Positions 16,671 to 25,072 of a DNA stretch of 64,000 nucleotides are shown one piece after another. This DNA is from Psychrobacter sp. Choline-02u-9 (GTDB lineage Bacteria > Pseudomonadota > Gammaproteobacteria > Pseudomonadales > Moraxellaceae), in the NCBI RefSeq assembly GCF_002836505.1, contig NZ_PJBF01000052.1:1-64000 (forward strand), given 5' to 3'. The stretch's first letter is position 1, and each line of letters opens with the position of its first letter. Position numbers and translations under genes: made by a program. The notes below the pieces were generated by a model that was given only the letters and a program-made list of their open reading frames with translations, searched no databases and was not told the origin of the DNA.

Positions 16671-17699
16671 CTAGGCAGATTCAAAATCCACAACATCACC
16701 TGACAATAACGTCAGACTGCTCATTGGCATGATACCGCGCAGTGCATTGCAAAAGAAAAGCTGCGTTAATTTAGGCAAATCTTCATCTCGTAGCGACCTG
16801 ATTCTGACTGGATATTGCGTCGTGGATAGTGCATCTATAATTACCTGACGCATGACGCCAGCGACACCCGATTGAGCCATAGAAGGGGTGTACCACTGAC
16901 CGGTGGTTAGGTAATCTTCATTATCTTTATGAATACTAGAGGTAGTTTTGGATTCCGATAGCGACTCTTCTGCCAATTGATAGAATACATTACTCATCGT
17001 ACCCTCAACCCACTGCCCGCTCATATCGCGTAGTAGTCCTTCACCAAGTGTTGAAGCAAGCTTTGATGCCAATGGCTCAGATTTTATACGTTGTAGCTCA
17101 CCACTAGCGAGAACATTATCTAAACGATTAAGGCTCTTGAGACCTGCCAGCGGTGGCGGTAAGCAAGCAATCTGAGATGACAAGCATATTGCCGAAGCAG
17201 AAGGTTGGATAGGTACTAGGTTGCCATCAGGCAAAGACAGTTGCAGCGCAGTAGAAACTCTCATTGCAGTAACCTTTAGCCATATCTCACAGTCGCTACC
17301 ATTTGTACTAGGTGTATAGCCATAACCGCGCACATCCTGCGCAGCGCGAGTAACTATTAGCTTTAGCATACCCTGCTCTAATTGCTGGGCATACAGCTGC
17401 AGTACTGCTAATAGCTCTTCGCTATTTATGTTTAGCTGCAAGGCTTCAGCATGAGAGACAAGCCGCTGATAATGATAATCTGACCATAGTATCAACCCAT
17501 CGATGACACCTATAGTAGTAAAGAAGCCGTCAGCGTATGCCAGCCCGCGATTATCTAAAGACATGGTTACCGTTTGGCTAGTCGACCTACCCTCTTCGGT
17601 CACACTGCTGTCTTTGGTCAAACTACTATCATCGGTCACACTGCTGACTTGTGGATACAGACAAACCCAGCCGTTTGGCACTGACGTCATATCGGTCAT
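16671..17699 (-). CDS. pabC: Aminodeoxychorismate lyase
   Basis: A PLP enzyme of fold type IV that releases p-aminobenzoate from aminodeoxychorismate in folate synthesis. Recognisable: RGLAYADGFFTTIGV, HYQRLVSHAEAL, the catalytic-lysine segment GLKSLNRLDNVLA, then GQWVEGTMSNVFY and SGVAGVMRQVI. The protein has 342 residues against about 270 in E. coli. The surplus is a Ser/Thr-rich N-terminal stretch with short internal repeats (SSVTDDSSLTKDSSVTEE) and an insert around residue 245. It starts 3 bp after the upstream lipoprotein gene, so they are translationally close. Assignment as PabC rather than another class IV aminotransferase rests on the motifs and on the nearby mltG and tmk. Confidence 0.88.
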   Translation of the reverse strand: MTDMTSVPNGWVCLYPQVSSVTDDSSLTKDSSVTEEGRSTSQTVTMSLDNRGLAYADGFFTTIGVIDGLILWSDYHYQRLVSHAEALQLNINSEELLAVLQLYAQQLEQGMLKLIVTRAAQDVRGYGYTPSTNGSDCEIWLKVTAMRVSTALQLSLPDGNLVPIQPSASAICLSSQIACLPPPLAGLKSLNRLDNVLASGELQRIKSEPLASKLASTLGEGLLRDMSGQWVEGTMSNVFYQLAEESLSESKTTSSIHKDNEDYLTTGQWYTPSMAQSGVAGVMRQVIIDALSTTQYPVRIRSLRDEDLPKLTQLFFCNALRGIMPMSSLTLLSGDVVDFESA

Positions 17700-17702
17700 G
17701 AT

Positions 17703-18380
17703 TTAGCTATTGTCTGTTTGAGCGGCGGCTTTATTGATCACCAGCATGCAGCTATAAAACTCGCATTTTGCCAGCTCTATTTTTTGTCCACCGACGATTC
17801 GGTTTTTGATGATTTGGCTATTTAGCATATCAGCAACCATTTTTCCGCCATCATCACCCATCAATTGACGCGATAGTTGATAGGCTTTTTTGGCGTGGTT
17901 TTGGCTTAGCTCTTTTTCTTTGTCTGTGTCAGTAGGATTGGCATAATACCAGCCTAGCTCTAGATATTTTTCAGAGTCGATGATATCCAGATAAGGCGCG
18001 TCCGTTTTCATAAAGCGATATTTTGCCGCTGGATTACTGGCATAGTCTAGGCTGTTTTCGTCAGTGCTCATCACTTCGCCAAACACCGATTTTATACTAT
18101 CTAACTCATCCACAGCGAGCGACTCAACCTTATCCGTACCCCATGCTGCGACATCATATCTCACTGGCGTGCCTTGCTGAGCAGTGGCACCATCTAGGTC
18201 AGGATTGTTTGCGCTGTCCTGTACTGGCTCATTCGTTGTTGCCTGCTCAGTGGTCTCAGCATCTGGATTTGGAGCATCTTCTTTGGTGCTATCACAGCCA
18301 CTGAGCGTCACACTAACTGCCATTATCGTACCGACTAGAAGGGTCTGTAGGTTAGGATTCCACATGGATAATTTACTCAC
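17703..18380 (-). CDS. Hypothetical lipoprotein upstream of pabC
   Basis: A 225-residue predicted lipoprotein: hydrophobic signal, lipobox VTLSGC, then an Asp/Glu/Thr/Pro-rich linker (about 30-70) and a globular C-terminal part of about 150 residues. Two Cys near the end (KCEFYSCML) could form a disulfide. The family was not recognised. The first in-frame start is GTG at 18380, with an ATG five codons later (18365); neither has a strong ribosome site. pabC follows after 3 bp, so the two are very likely one transcript. Confidence 0.8.
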   Translation of the reverse strand: MSKLSMWNPNLQTLLVGTIMAVSVTLSGCDSTKEDAPNPDAETTEQATTNEPVQDSANNPDLDGATAQQGTPVRYDVAAWGTDKVESLAVDELDSIKSVFGEVMSTDENSLDYASNPAAKYRFMKTDAPYLDIIDSEKYLELGWYYANPTDTDKEKELSQNHAKKAYQLSRQLMGDDGGKMVADMLNSQIIKNRIVGGQKIELAKCEFYSCMLVINKAAAQTDNS

Positions 18381-18393
18381 ACTTTTAGATTGA

Positions 18394-18855
18394 TCTCGAA
18401 ATAGTATTAACGAGCTGGCAGGAACGCCGCTGATAACGAATAGTTTTCAATAAAGAGCATATTTCACAAACATTATAATCTAGCAGTCATTACAGCATAT
18501 TGATATAGGTTTCCATATTTTATAGTTTACCCAACTGCTCAGCACTTGACTACCTTTTACGTTACGCGGAGCACTCCCCGAGAGTACAGATTTGTTAAAT
18601 ATATAACGTACTAAAACGACCTTCTCTTTAGTAGAAAGTAGAAAACTGCTTGCGCGTGTTTTGCGTATGTTTGCTTCAATGTCAGAATTTATTTTCAGAA
18701 GCGATAAGGCAGCCTCTGATTAACGCTGTCACTTTCTAATCATTGATTGGTGATAGCCTCTTGGTTTGTCAATCATAGCGTTATCCCTTATGATGATTGA
18801 ACGCCACTTATTGCTTCTTTGATAGTATTTTTATTTTTTAGCCAGCGGACTATTT
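18394..18855. other. Intergenic stretch between divergent genes
   Basis: About 460 bases that must carry the promoters of the lipoprotein-pabC unit and of aroE. No gene, strong hairpin or repeat was recognised. Confidence 0.4.
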
Positions 18856-19719
18856 ATGACCCAACACTTTATCGTTATTGGCAATCCAATCGCCCATAGT
18901 AAATCTCCTGAGATTCATGAGCAGTTTGCTGTACAAGCAGGGATTGATATTAGCTATCAGCGTCAGTACTGTCCTGATGATGCCGCCAGTTTTACAGCTG
19001 TCGTTGAGGCGTTTTTTTGCGGTGGCGGTGTGGGCGCTAACGTGACGGTTCCTTTTAAACAAGTCGCTTATGACTGCTGCGCAGCGCGTGGTGGTTTATC
19101 AGAACATGCCAAGACGGCAGGTGCAGTCAATACGTTACTATTGAACAAAGCACTACTAGAAAGCGGCGTGCCAATCACTGATGCACTCTATGGTGATAAC
19201 ACGGATGGACAAGGACTTATCAATCACATTATGAGTCTGGACTGGCCGCTGACCGATGCTCGTGTGGCGCTAATAGGTGCAGGCGGTGCAGCGCGTGGCG
19301 TGGTATTACCGTTATTTGAAGCAGGTATTGGCTCTCTCACGATCGCCAATCGCACCGTGTCTAAGGCAGCCGATTTAGTAAATGAGTTAAGTGCGGCCAG
19401 CTCAGTAATCGACGACCAAAATATCGAGGTTTGCGCGACCAATGAACTCAGTGGCGCTTTTGACATTATCATTAATGCCACTTCTATTGGCTTGTCAGGT
19501 GATACGTTGCCGTTGGATGATGCTCTAAACTGTCAATACGCTTATGACATGATGTATGGTCGTCCGCTGCCATTCTTGCAGCATTTTGCTGCTCGTGGCG
19601 CACAGATCTCTGAAGGCTACGGTATGCTTATCGGTCAAGCCGCTTTAAGTTTTGAGCGTTGGACTGGGCATACTATCGATGTCGCACAAGCGACAACAGC
19701 GTTAAATAAAGACCGTTAA
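18856..19719 (+). CDS. aroE: Shikimate dehydrogenase
   Basis: NADPH-dependent reduction of dehydroshikimate to shikimate in aromatic amino acid synthesis. The 287-residue protein shows the shikimate site NPIAHSKSPEIH, the catalytic-lysine motif GANVTVPFKQ, GDNTDGQG, and the Rossmann loop IGAGGAARG. ANRT follows the second strand, as in NADP-specific AroE. It ends 25 bp before the convergent FUSC gene; no terminator hairpin lies between. Confidence 0.96.
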   Translation: MTQHFIVIGNPIAHSKSPEIHEQFAVQAGIDISYQRQYCPDDAASFTAVVEAFFCGGGVGANVTVPFKQVAYDCCAARGGLSEHAKTAGAVNTLLLNKALLESGVPITDALYGDNTDGQGLINHIMSLDWPLTDARVALIGAGGAARGVVLPLFEAGIGSLTIANRTVSKAADLVNELSAASSVIDDQNIEVCATNELSGAFDIIINATSIGLSGDTLPLDDALNCQYAYDMMYGRPLPFLQHFAARGAQISEGYGMLIGQAALSFERWTGHTIDVAQATTALNKDR

Positions 19720-19744
19720 TCAAAGAGAATGCATTGTAAAGCTA

Positions 19745-20866
19745 TTAACTAAAACGCAGTAATAGCCAATTTTCAAAACGGCGCAGCGGTACACGCAATC
19801 GCGTAGAGTGTATCGCCAGACCACCGCTCAATCCAATCACGCAGCCGAGCGCCGTATCAATCATACGCGCTTGGATAACGTCCCCAGCGACGGGAGGCAC
19901 TGACATCGTACTACCATACTCGGCGATAAATATCGTCAGCGGCGTGATAAATATCACCGCCAGTCCATAATGCCGATCGACAAACGATTCAATCAAAAAC
20001 ATCATACATAGTATTGCTATAGCGATGCCCCATCCTGATAGTCCCCAAGACAGCATCCAGCCCGCCACGCCCATGCCAGCCAACGTACCCAATAAACGGT
20101 GCAACTGTTTGATCCACATGGTTCGTAGCTGCATACCTTGGATGATAATAAAGCAGCTCATCGCTGCCCAGTATGGATAAGGCAGCTCTAATAGAACGGC
20201 AACGACCAATGCCAAACTAACGAAACTTACCACGATCAGACTATCGCTAATCATATCAGGCTGATAATCATAGACAGGGACAGAAGCAACAGGACGGGCC
20301 GCCAATAAGAACAAACTATAGAGTAGCGCTAGCAACATCGAGGAGCCACTACCCAATATCACAAGCCCTATCGCTGAGAGCACTTGATCAATCGGCACGG
20401 GGATAAATAGCGCAATCGCACCCGCCATCAATACAAACAATCCCGCTGGTGGTGGTTGCCGATAATAACGACCTAACATCACCACGCTAATCCCAATCAG
20501 CATAAACACAGGCAGCCGCAACACTGGCATCAGCTGCGCGATCAGCCCCAGTGCAAAGCTGAGTATCATCGCAAAACCCCAAGCCATGACCGTCACTAGC
20601 CGATGTGGTAGCCCTCCTGCAAATGGTAGGTTTAGAATAATCATCGAGCCTAGCGATGCTTTGATACCTGAAGACAAGTCACCAAAATAAGCCCCTACAA
20701 ACACCGGAAAGCTAATCGCAATCGCCGCGATGATGGGCATATGCCATGGTCGCTGACTGCGATTGACTGTGAGTAAATGATTCAGCTCACCATCGATTAA
20801 CCACTTAATACGAGTTAATAATGCGCTCAACCAAGAGGCTCGCTGTTGCTTTTTTGAGGTGCTCAT
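19745..20866 (-). CDS. FUSC-family inner membrane protein
   Basis: A 373-residue polytopic membrane protein of the fusaric-acid-resistance/aromatic-acid exporter superfamily. Two blocks of about five helices each (residues about 42-190 and 210-360) are separated by a short hydrophilic stretch. The second block contains the family-type PYPYWAAMSCFIIIQG and RLLGTLAGMGVAGW segments. Efflux of aromatic or fatty compounds is known for relatives; the substrate here is unknown. The large soluble C-terminal domain of AaeB-type proteins is absent. Single gene. Confidence 0.85.
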   Translation of the reverse strand: MSTSKKQQRASWLSALLTRIKWLIDGELNHLLTVNRSQRPWHMPIIAAIAISFPVFVGAYFGDLSSGIKASLGSMIILNLPFAGGLPHRLVTVMAWGFAMILSFALGLIAQLMPVLRLPVFMLIGISVVMLGRYYRQPPPAGLFVLMAGAIALFIPVPIDQVLSAIGLVILGSGSSMLLALLYSLFLLAARPVASVPVYDYQPDMISDSLIVVSFVSLALVVAVLLELPYPYWAAMSCFIIIQGMQLRTMWIKQLHRLLGTLAGMGVAGWMLSWGLSGWGIAIAILCMMFLIESFVDRHYGLAVIFITPLTIFIAEYGSTMSVPPVAGDVIQARMIDTALGCVIGLSGGLAIHSTRLRVPLRRFENWLLLRFS

Positions 20867-21247
20867 AAATGGCTTTCCTATTTGATAAGTCCATTTTTCT
20901 TTGAATTTAAATGAGTCTACATAACCCTTTATAGAATAATTTCAAGCGAAGATACAATTTACCTATACAAACTAAAATGAATTAATAACATAATTAATCA
21001 TGAATAATAGTTATTAGTTGTATATTTGTCGCTGTTTAAGATTTATAATCATATCAACGCCATAACAGCTGTCCGCCACTAAAGGCGTTCTAATAACTAA
21101 TACACTAGAAAGCTGTCCACTAATAATTCACTTGATGACTAATATAACGTCTAGCTCATCCAAAATAAGTAAATATCGCTTACATAAGTTGTGACTCAAA
21201 TATTGCGCCATAAGTCTATGATAGCGAACTAACCAAAGAGAGCGATT
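20867..21247. other. Intergenic stretch between divergent genes
   Basis: About 380 AT-rich bases with the promoters of the FUSC gene (minus) and of the acyl-CoA dehydrogenase gene (plus). No other structure was recognised. Confidence 0.4.
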
Positions 21248-23068
21248 ATGTTAACTTACAAAGCCCCCTTACGTGATATCAAATTTTTGATTAATGATGT
21301 ATTTGACTATCAGACGCATTATAAAAGCTTAGACAACGGCGAAAACGCTGATCCTGAAACTGTAGACATGATTCTACAAGGTATGGCTGATTTTGCTGAA
21401 AACGTCATTGCCCCGCTCTATCAATCAGGTGGTGAAGAAGGCTGTCATTTCGAAGATGGCGTCGTGACCACGCCAAAAGGCTTCAAAGAGGCTTATGACC
21501 AGTTTGTAGAAGGCGGCTGGCAAGGTATTTCATACCCTGAAGAATTCGGTGGTATGAATCTGCCAACGTCAATCAACCTTATCAAATCTGAGATGATCGG
21601 TACTGCTAACTGGTCATGGTCAATGTATCCTGGTCTATCAACAGGTTGTATCAACACATTGCTTCAGTACGGTACTGACGAGCAAAAAGCACTTTATTTA
21701 CCTAAACTGGTCGAAGGCTCATGGGCAGGTACCATGTGTCTGACTGAGCCACAGTGTGGTACGGATTTGGGTCAAGTTAAATCAAAAGCCATTCCACAAG
21801 ATGACGGTACCTACAAAATCAGCGGTACCAAAATCTTTATCTCAAGCGGTGAGCATGACTTAACAGACAACATCGTCCATATCGTCCTAGCACGCCTACC
21901 AAATGCACCAGAAGGCACGCGCGGTATTTCACTATTTATCGTACCTAAGTTCACGCCAAACGCTGAAGGTGAAGCTGGCGAGCGTAATGCCGTAGTTTGT
22001 GGTTCAATTGAGCACAAAATGGGCATCAGCGCATCTTCGACGTGTGTATTGAACTTTGATGGTGCAACAGGCTATCTAATCGGCGAACCGCATAAAGGCC
22101 TAAAAGCTATGTTCACATTCATGAACACGGCTCGTATTGGTACTGGTATCCAAGGTCTGGCGCATACTGAATTGTCTTTCCAAAACGCCTTACCATATGC
22201 CAAAGAACGCCGTTCTATGCGTACGCTATCTGGTACTAAAGATCCTGAAAAAGTAGCTGATGCTATTATCCATCATGCCGACGTACGCCGTATGCTACTG
22301 ACGCAAAAAGCCTTTGCTGAAGGCGGTCGTTCAATGATTTATCATTCAGCACGTTATGCCGACAAAATGGCACAAGGTATTGTCAATGGCGATGACGAAG
22401 AGTTCGAAAAATGGGATGACAAATTGGGCTTCTATACGCCAATTCTAAAAGGCTTCTTAACTGAGCTAGGTATCGAAGCTGCCAAGCATGGTCAGCAAGT
22501 CTATGGTGGTCACGGCTACATCAAAGAATGGGGCATGGAGATGATCGCTCGTGATGCTCGTATTGCGACGATGTACGAAGGGACTACTGGCGTACAAGCA
22601 CTTGATCTACTAGGTCGTAAGGTTATCTTGCAGTCTAAAGGTAAGATTATTCGTGACTACACGTCAAGCATCATGAAATGGTGTGGCGAGTACGCACTCG
22701 ATAAAGAAATGCGTAAATTTGTTTGGGCACTGACCAAACTATGTGCTGAGTGGAACACCTTGACGGTACGCTTGATGCTGATGGCACGTAAAGACCGTGA
22801 AATCATCTCAGCCGCGTCAGAGGACTTCCTAATGTACTCAGGCTACGTGATGATGGGTTACCACTGGGCGCGTATGGCAGCGGTCGCTTACGAAAAGCTA
22901 GAAAAGGGTGGCACAGAAGCACCAGAATTCTACAAAGCAAAAATTCAGACTGCTGAATTCTACTTCGATAAGTTGTTACCACGCACGTCTGGTCACGCAG
23001 AAGCGATGGTTGCACCAAGCGAAAGCATGACATCAATGGAAATCGATCACTTTGCTTTCTTAGACTAA
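21248..23068 (+). CDS. Acyl-CoA dehydrogenase (large, DmdC/FadE5-like)
   Basis: A 606-residue flavoprotein that introduces the first double bond in beta-oxidation. The size and the N-terminal MLTYKAPLRDIKFLINDVF extension are typical of the roughly 600-residue branch that includes FadE5 and DmdC. Segments seen: AGTMCLTEPQCGTDLG (flavin/substrate loop), GTKIFISSGEHD, EHKMGISASSTC, YGGHGYIKEWGMEMIARDARI, and the catalytic Glu in MYEGTTGVQALDLLGRK. A roughly 120-residue C-terminal helical domain follows. AGAGAGCG lies before the ATG. Chain-length preference cannot be read. A terminator follows at 23098. Confidence 0.94.
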   Translation: MLTYKAPLRDIKFLINDVFDYQTHYKSLDNGENADPETVDMILQGMADFAENVIAPLYQSGGEEGCHFEDGVVTTPKGFKEAYDQFVEGGWQGISYPEEFGGMNLPTSINLIKSEMIGTANWSWSMYPGLSTGCINTLLQYGTDEQKALYLPKLVEGSWAGTMCLTEPQCGTDLGQVKSKAIPQDDGTYKISGTKIFISSGEHDLTDNIVHIVLARLPNAPEGTRGISLFIVPKFTPNAEGEAGERNAVVCGSIEHKMGISASSTCVLNFDGATGYLIGEPHKGLKAMFTFMNTARIGTGIQGLAHTELSFQNALPYAKERRSMRTLSGTKDPEKVADAIIHHADVRRMLLTQKAFAEGGRSMIYHSARYADKMAQGIVNGDDEEFEKWDDKLGFYTPILKGFLTELGIEAAKHGQQVYGGHGYIKEWGMEMIARDARIATMYEGTTGVQALDLLGRKVILQSKGKIIRDYTSSIMKWCGEYALDKEMRKFVWALTKLCAEWNTLTVRLMLMARKDREIISAASEDFLMYSGYVMMGYHWARMAAVAYEKLEKGGTEAPEFYKAKIQTAEFYFDKLLPRTSGHAEAMVAPSESMTSMEIDHFAFLD

Positions 23069-23097
23069 AATTGACTAAAACTGCATCGATAATCAAT

Positions 23098-23127
23098 AAA
23101 AAGCGCCTATCATTTAGGCGCTTTTTT
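23098..23127. terminator. Terminator after the acyl-CoA dehydrogenase gene
   Basis: GCGCCTA pairs with TAGGCGC, with A5 before and T6 after, 29 bp past the stop codon. Confidence 0.8.
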
Positions 23128-23189
23128 ATGCTTAACTGAAAATATACTTATACAGAATACACAGCAATGAACAGTTTTAGGAGCAAGCT

Positions 23190-23660
23190 ATGCCAATACC
23201 CTATTACAAAGCTACCGCGTTAGCCACACGCTGTATGCAAACATTGGTAATTAGCATGGTACTAGCAAGTATGTCTGCAAATAGTGCGATTGCTAAAAAT
23301 AGCGATACCCCTATTCGTTTTTCAAAAGGTGCTATTAGTAGCGTCATCACTGGTAAATTAAATCCCAATGACAATGAACGCTGGTATCGTTTTGACGCTA
23401 CAAATGGACAGTATGCCGTGATAAATATTACCCCATTTGCGGGAACATCTGAGACTGCCAATGTCGGCGTATTACATATGCCAAATGGTACGCAAGATGG
23501 GAGCAAAGGCGGTATAGTCTATCAAAGCTGTTTACCTGCGACGGGCACATATCGGTTGCGTATCGCCCGCAATCTTATGGCTACCGAAGGCAAAATCGCG
23601 GGTTATAAAGTGGAAGTAATGGTACTACCAACGTATGCCAGTCAGCCTTTATGCAAATGA
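23190..23660 (+). CDS. Secreted protein with a PPC-like domain
   Basis: A 156-residue exported protein. Its signal peptide is long and ends near NSAIA-KNSD (about residue 36). The mature part reads like a bacterial pre-peptidase C-terminal (PPC) beta-sandwich: a GKLNPNDNERWYRFDATNGQ strand pair, then VINITPF, and a final TGTYRLRIARN ... GYKVEV. PPC domains usually sit on secreted peptidases; here the domain is alone, so a binding or inhibitory role is as likely as any other. Two Cys (QSCLP and the C-terminal LCK) may form a disulfide. AGGAGCAAGCT precedes the ATG. Confidence 0.75.
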   Translation: MPIPYYKATALATRCMQTLVISMVLASMSANSAIAKNSDTPIRFSKGAISSVITGKLNPNDNERWYRFDATNGQYAVINITPFAGTSETANVGVLHMPNGTQDGSKGGIVYQSCLPATGTYRLRIARNLMATEGKIAGYKVEVMVLPTYASQPLCK

Positions 23661-23757
23661 TTGTAATCATTTAACGTTGGTAACTTTAGCCTACGAGCAG
23701 TCACCTTTTTAAGCAGTCGCTTTTTCAACCAAACAGTTTTTGAAAAGGCAAGTACTG

Positions 23758-24132
23758 TTAGCTACCAAGCATTTTCTTATGATAGACCGCACTTATCTCT
23801 TCAACTTCTACACATATCTGCAATGCCGCACGCCCTGATTGCTCTGCGCCTATTTTATCCTCGATAGTAGCAACCAACAGTTCAGCCAACTGGTCACGAG
23901 CGGCCATATCACGTCCACTCATCAGCTTTAGGTGGGCGTAAATAAATCCATTGGCCTGTTCATCGTCTTCAACACCTACTAGAAATGACTTAATAGGTAC
24001 AATACGTGCTTTGATATCAGTAGGCAGCTTAAACTGACCACTATCCCACAATGCTTTGTTTAGCGATTTGAGTAGTGATTCTTCGTGAGCGATACTGACG
24101 TTGGGTGTTACTTGAATGGTTAAATGTGGCAT
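23758..24132 (-). CDS. 5-carboxymethyl-2-hydroxymuconate isomerase-family (HpaF-like) tautomerase
   Basis: A 124-residue protein of the CHMI branch of the tautomerase superfamily, which acts in homoprotocatechuate breakdown. With the ATG at 24132 the product starts MPHLTIQV, leaving Pro as the N-terminal catalytic residue after Met removal. AAGGA at 7 bases supports this start over the ATG two codons earlier. Other matches to HpaF are IKARIVPI, AHLKLMSGRDMAARDQLAELL and CVEVEEI. No other hpa gene is near, so the true substrate may differ. Confidence 0.85.
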   Translation of the reverse strand: MPHLTIQVTPNVSIAHEESLLKSLNKALWDSGQFKLPTDIKARIVPIKSFLVGVEDDEQANGFIYAHLKLMSGRDMAARDQLAELLVATIEDKIGAEQSGRAALQICVEVEEISAVYHKKMLGS

Positions 24133-24336
24133 GAGCATGTCCTTAAATGTAGATAAAAATAATAGATAAACCGGCGTATAAGTCTACGCCTCATCGCTAT
24201 GGTCAATCTACAACAATCTTGCGCCAAAGTATTTTCAATACAAGCGAACCCAGTATAGATTACTCATAAATATGCTTAGCGAAATTGTCGACATGGCCAT
24301 TTTGTAATAGGCAGATGATAGCCACCGTATAACATT

Positions 24337-24825
24337 TTACTCATCAGTAATACCACTAAAGCAAGCATGAAGCGTTATGGCCAACTGTGCAGGCGGCAAT
24401 TCAATCTCAAGACCGCGGCGGCCACCACTTACATAGACAGTGGCCTGATCTTGAGCTGTGCTATCTATCACGGTTTTTAGCCGCTTTTTTTGACCCAGTG
24501 GACTGACGCCACCCAACACATAGCCCGTACTACGCTCTACTTGTTTTGGGTCGGCCATCTGTACTTTTTTGCAGGATAGCAATTTGTTAGAAGATAGCGC
24601 CTTCGCCATTTTTTTAAAATTAAGTGTTTTATCAACTGGTAATATCGCCACAGCGAGCACGCCAGTATCGGTGATCACTACTAAAGTTTTGAACACCTGT
24701 GTCACCGCTACGCCGAGTTTTTCTGCGGCTTCTAAACCAAACGATGCGGCATTGCTGTCGTGAGTATATTCGTGTACTTGGTAATCAAGGTTACGTTTTT
24801 TGGCAAGATCGATAGCTGGAGTCAT
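24337..24825 (-). CDS. ybaK: Cys-tRNA(Pro)/Cys-tRNA(Cys) deacylase YbaK
   Basis: A trans-editing factor that removes cysteine wrongly loaded on tRNA(Pro). The 162-residue product aligns along its length with E. coli YbaK: MTPAIDLAKK at the start, VFKTLVV, the conserved ADPKQVERSTGYVLGGVSPLGQKKRL block, the catalytic region with its Lys, and VYVSGGRRGLEIEL near the end. Single gene with a weak ribosome site. Confidence 0.95.
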   Translation of the reverse strand: MTPAIDLAKKRNLDYQVHEYTHDSNAASFGLEAAEKLGVAVTQVFKTLVVITDTGVLAVAILPVDKTLNFKKMAKALSSNKLLSCKKVQMADPKQVERSTGYVLGGVSPLGQKKRLKTVIDSTAQDQATVYVSGGRRGLEIELPPAQLAITLHACFSGITDE

Positions 24826-25072
24826 AAGTTTTAGGCTTAATAAAATGAAATTGAAAAATAGACGCTATATTTATGAGTCATCGGTGATATAAATATATTA
24901 TTACCCTAAACATGTGAACTTTCAAATGTTTGAGCATTTTGTATAATTGGTCACTCACTACAGCGTAACCAAACCGTATTAATATTGGTAGTATATACAG
25001 ACACTATATATCGCTTTGGTGGCTTTTATGGCATCATAAGCGCAACATATTTGACTATTTTTGATACTGATT

